Below are positions 6,508-8,177 of a stretch of 8,177 bases of DNA, in pieces. A model generated the notes under the pieces. It was not told the DNA's origin, searched no databases, and saw only the letters and a list, made by a program, of their open reading frames with translations. The position numbers were made by a program, and so were the translations under genes. Every line of letters begins with the position of its first letter. Position 1 is the stretch's first letter. The stretch is from Clostridiaceae bacterium (GTDB taxonomy: Bacteria; Bacillota; Clostridia; UBA1212; DUPL01), in the NCBI GenBank assembly GCA_012522035.1, contig JAAYLF010000328.1, positions 1 to 8,177 on the forward strand, given 5' to 3'.

Positions 6508-7404
6508 CTATATCAATGTCATTTTCCCGTTTTTATCTATTATGGCAATGGCAAATGTATCCATAAAGACGATGTCGTTTTCGTTGTAAGGTTTAAGTCC
6601 TCTCATGGTTATTCTGAAGGTAATGCCGTTTGTTTCTTTTACGTCCAAGTAAAGAAACAATTCGGAACCAGCACTTACATCAAAAGTCTTGCTCAAAGTA
6701 TAAGTCAAGACACCTTCAGCACTCTTCAAATCCGCTGTTATATCCTTCTCCCAAACCTCCATATTATCAACAGTGGCAAATATGCGTGCCATTTCAATTT
6801 CAGTATTTTCAAAAGCCTTGTATACAATATTTATTATGTTTTCCTCCAAGGTCAGTTTGTTGTTCTTAAACAGTACGCGTCCTTCAACCAAACCTTTTGC
6901 CTTTTCGGAAAATATGCGTCTAGTATCAACTCTTCTGTCAAGGGTTTCGATTTTGCTTACACCGTTTGTCTTTACACTGACTACAACTTCATAAGTTTGA
7001 AGTGCATCCACGTATGTTTTGGCTAAAAACTTGTTGCTTATCTTTTCCGCTATTACAGTAATATCACCAATAGTTACTTCCATTTCGGAATCATCAGCAA
7101 TTTCTTTTGGTACTACCTCGACAATAGCTTCTACTGTAAGATCACTGGCATTTATCTCTCCAAGTTTTATATCATACGAAGAAAGAATGCTGGCTTGTTT
7201 TTTCAGTTCATGCTGTATGTTGCTGTTTATGGAACTGATTTCACTTTGCAGTGAGTTTACCTTGTTATTTAGCTGCATTATTCTGTTTTCAAGATTCATA
7301 TTTGTGTTTCTTACCCTGCGCAATCCAACCAAACTAAAGATTAGTAAGAGGATTAGAAAAAACAGGGTAAAGGACATAAGTAATGTATTTATCTTTTGGT
7401 TCAT
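6508..7404 (-). CDS. Single-pass membrane protein with a coiled coil and beta-rich domain, family not recognised
   Basis: The 298-residue product has a hydrophobic segment at about residues 9-27 followed by RRVR. A heptad-rich coiled coil of about 33-75 (NLENRIMQLNNKVNSLQSEI and onward) comes next. The rest (about 85-298) alternates beta-like and charged segments without Cys. The N-terminus is short and the segment is followed by basic residues, so the orientation is not certain; an extracytoplasmic C-terminal domain is my inference. The overall plan (anchor, coiled coil, beta-rich domain) is common among envelope and trafficking adaptors, but I know no family match. The start is set by AAGGAGGG at 7412-7419, 7 bases before the ATG. 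It lies 13 bases after the stop of the preceding 145-residue gene and is part of that operon. Oligomerisation through the coiled coil is likely. Confidence 0.8.
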   Translation of the reverse strand: MNQKINTLLMSFTLFFLILLLIFSLVGLRRVRNTNMNLENRIMQLNNKVNSLQSEISSINSNIQHELKKQASILSSYDIKLGEINASDLTVEAIVEVVPKEIADDSEMEVTIGDITVIAEKISNKFLAKTYVDALQTYEVVVSVKTNGVSKIETLDRRVDTRRIFSEKAKGLVEGRVLFKNNKLTLEENIINIVYKAFENTEIEMARIFATVDNMEVWEKDITADLKSAEGVLTYTLSKTFDVSAGSELFLYLDVKETNGITFRITMRGLKPYNENDIVFMDTFAIAIIDKNGKMTLI

Positions 7405-7417
7405 TTAAATTCCCTCC

Positions 7418-7855
7418 TTAATTCAAGTCTTGGATTGCCATCTTCTGCATCTCAAGTTTTGCACGCATCTTTTCGCGGCTGATTCCGTATATCAAAAGAT
7501 ATATTACAGTAGGTATGTTTGTGGTTATAAGTATTGTTATGAGTCCAAATCCGCTTATTATTACCCTTGGTCTTGAGTGCCTGTCAAAGGAAACGTGGCC
7601 GTCAACCTTTTTAAATTCCTCCTTGATGTTTCCCTTGCTATCATACTCATACCGGGTCTCTGGCGTTTCAATATTGGGTCCAACACGATCACTCATTTTT
7701 AGAAAGTATGACACCCATATTAGCGATAAAAGTATGAAAACTGCAGGCAGTATGAGTCCTGGCCATTTGCTTTTCTTTCTTGAAAGGAAAACTTGCAGAA
7801 AACACAGGCCGCTTGTTGCAAGGATTATGAAAAAGAATATTATGATCAAAGACAT
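7418..7855 (-). CDS. Small three-segment membrane protein, family not recognised
   Basis: The 145-residue product has hydrophobic segments at about 2-24, 32-52 and 98-123. Between segments two and three lies a hydrophilic stretch of about 45 residues with YEYDSKGNIKEE and HVSFDRHSRPR. The C-terminal tail (about 126-145) is charged. I do not recognise a family. Its ATG overlaps the stop of the DUF2089 gene by one base (TAATG), so translation is probably coupled and the two products may be needed in similar amounts. A GAGGGAG sequence upstream of the ATG, inside the end of the DUF2089 gene, serves as ribosome binding site. Its stop codon falls within the ribosome binding region of the following gene, again suggesting a tightly organised operon. 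A membrane partner of the DNA-binding-like protein is plausible but unproven. Confidence 0.78.
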   Translation of the reverse strand: MSLIIIFFFIILATSGLCFLQVFLSRKKSKWPGLILPAVFILLSLIWVSYFLKMSDRVGPNIETPETRYEYDSKGNIKEEFKKVDGHVSFDRHSRPRVIISGFGLITILITTNIPTVIYLLIYGISREKMRAKLEMQKMAIQDLN

Positions 7856-8160
7856 TATTCACTCCCTCTTTCCATTCTTTTTTTGTATTCGTTGATAAGT
7901 AGTTTTGCTGTCTCAAAATCAATTTTGTCATTAACAGCAAGACGTTTTACAAGTGAGATATATGGGTCGTTTTCTCTTGATTCACTTATACGTATTTTCT
8001 GGATTATCTTGTCTATCCTAAGCCTCACTGTGGGGTAGGAGACATTGTACTGGTTTGCTATCTCTTTCAAGGAACCGGATGCAAGTATGAAGTTCCTTAT
8101 GAAATTGACGTCTTCTTCTTCTAGTTCCCTCATCCACTCAGGCACTACTTCTATCGCCAT
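7855..8160 (-). CDS. DUF2089-type helix-turn-helix protein
   Basis: The 101-residue protein matches my recollection of the DUF2089 family of small Firmicute proteins with a sigma-factor-like helix-turn-helix. Characteristic features are the start with VVPEWMRELEEED (residues 5-17), then a helix-turn-helix at about 30-53 with SLKEIANQYNVSYPTVRLRI, and an acidic-basic C-terminal helix (DFETAKLLINEYKKRMERG) that may mediate dimerisation. Lys, Arg and Tyr in the recognition helix (about 42-53) fit DNA binding. It is the first gene of a four-gene operon and might regulate its own operon. AGGAGG at 8167-8172 with a 6-base spacer fixes the start at 8160. The promoter is outside the window. What it binds is unknown. 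Confidence 0.85.
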   Translation of the reverse strand: MAIEVVPEWMRELEEEDVNFIRNFILASGSLKEIANQYNVSYPTVRLRIDKIIQKIRISESRENDPYISLVKRLAVNDKIDFETAKLLINEYKKRMERGSE

Positions 8161-8177
8161 ATTAAACCTCCTATTTA

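Noticed and set aside
6130..7026. Long + strand reading frame of 298 codons opposite the coiled-coil gene and the SGNH remnant
   Set aside because: It starts with TTG without a ribosome binding site and is rich in Cys, Phe, His and Tyr. The opposite strand carries the clearly protein-like genes with ribosome binding sites, so this is an antisense shadow.

Overview
The window looks like chromosomal DNA from a low-GC Gram-positive bacterium of the Clostridia. The composition is AT-rich, nearly every gene has a strong GGAGG-type ribosome binding site, there is a lipoprotein signal with a Pro/Thr/Glu linker, and one gene is of the DUF2089 type. The style resembles the cellulolytic Acetivibrio/Ruminiclostridium group, but that is an impression, not a species identification.

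Left part (1-4180, + strand): two exported proteins. The first is a 1084-residue secreted or membrane-anchored protein. It has an alpha-helical, polysaccharide-lyase-like domain with conserved Asn/His/Tyr motifs, a beta-rich region, a fibronectin type III domain and a C-terminal F5/8 type C (discoidin) domain. The second is a 227-residue lipoprotein whose only folded domain is also F5/8 type C. Together they suggest glycan binding or degradation at the cell surface. Two inverted repeats lie in the leader of the first gene, and a clear intrinsic terminator follows the second.

Middle part (4181-6019, + strand): a two-gene unit of soluble phosphate-ester hydrolases. A NagD-like HAD-IIA phosphatase is followed by a PHP-domain metallophosphoesterase; all signature residues are present in both. 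The PHP gene should start at 5050 rather than at an in-frame ATG 42 bases upstream. A 10-bp hairpin at 5989-6015 ends this unit.

Right part (6015-8160, - strand): a tight convergent operon. Read from its promoter side it encodes a DUF2089 helix-turn-helix protein, a 145-residue protein with three membrane segments, a 298-residue single-pass coiled-coil membrane protein, and a degraded SGNH/GDSL hydrolase. The last keeps its ribosome binding site, its N-terminal part and its C-terminal part with the catalytic His, but has lost the core holding the nucleophile and oxyanion blocks. The operon promoter lies beyond the right edge. The two middle membrane proteins are not recognised and are the least understood part of the window. 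I see no RNA genes, CRISPR arrays, insertion sequences or phage genes.
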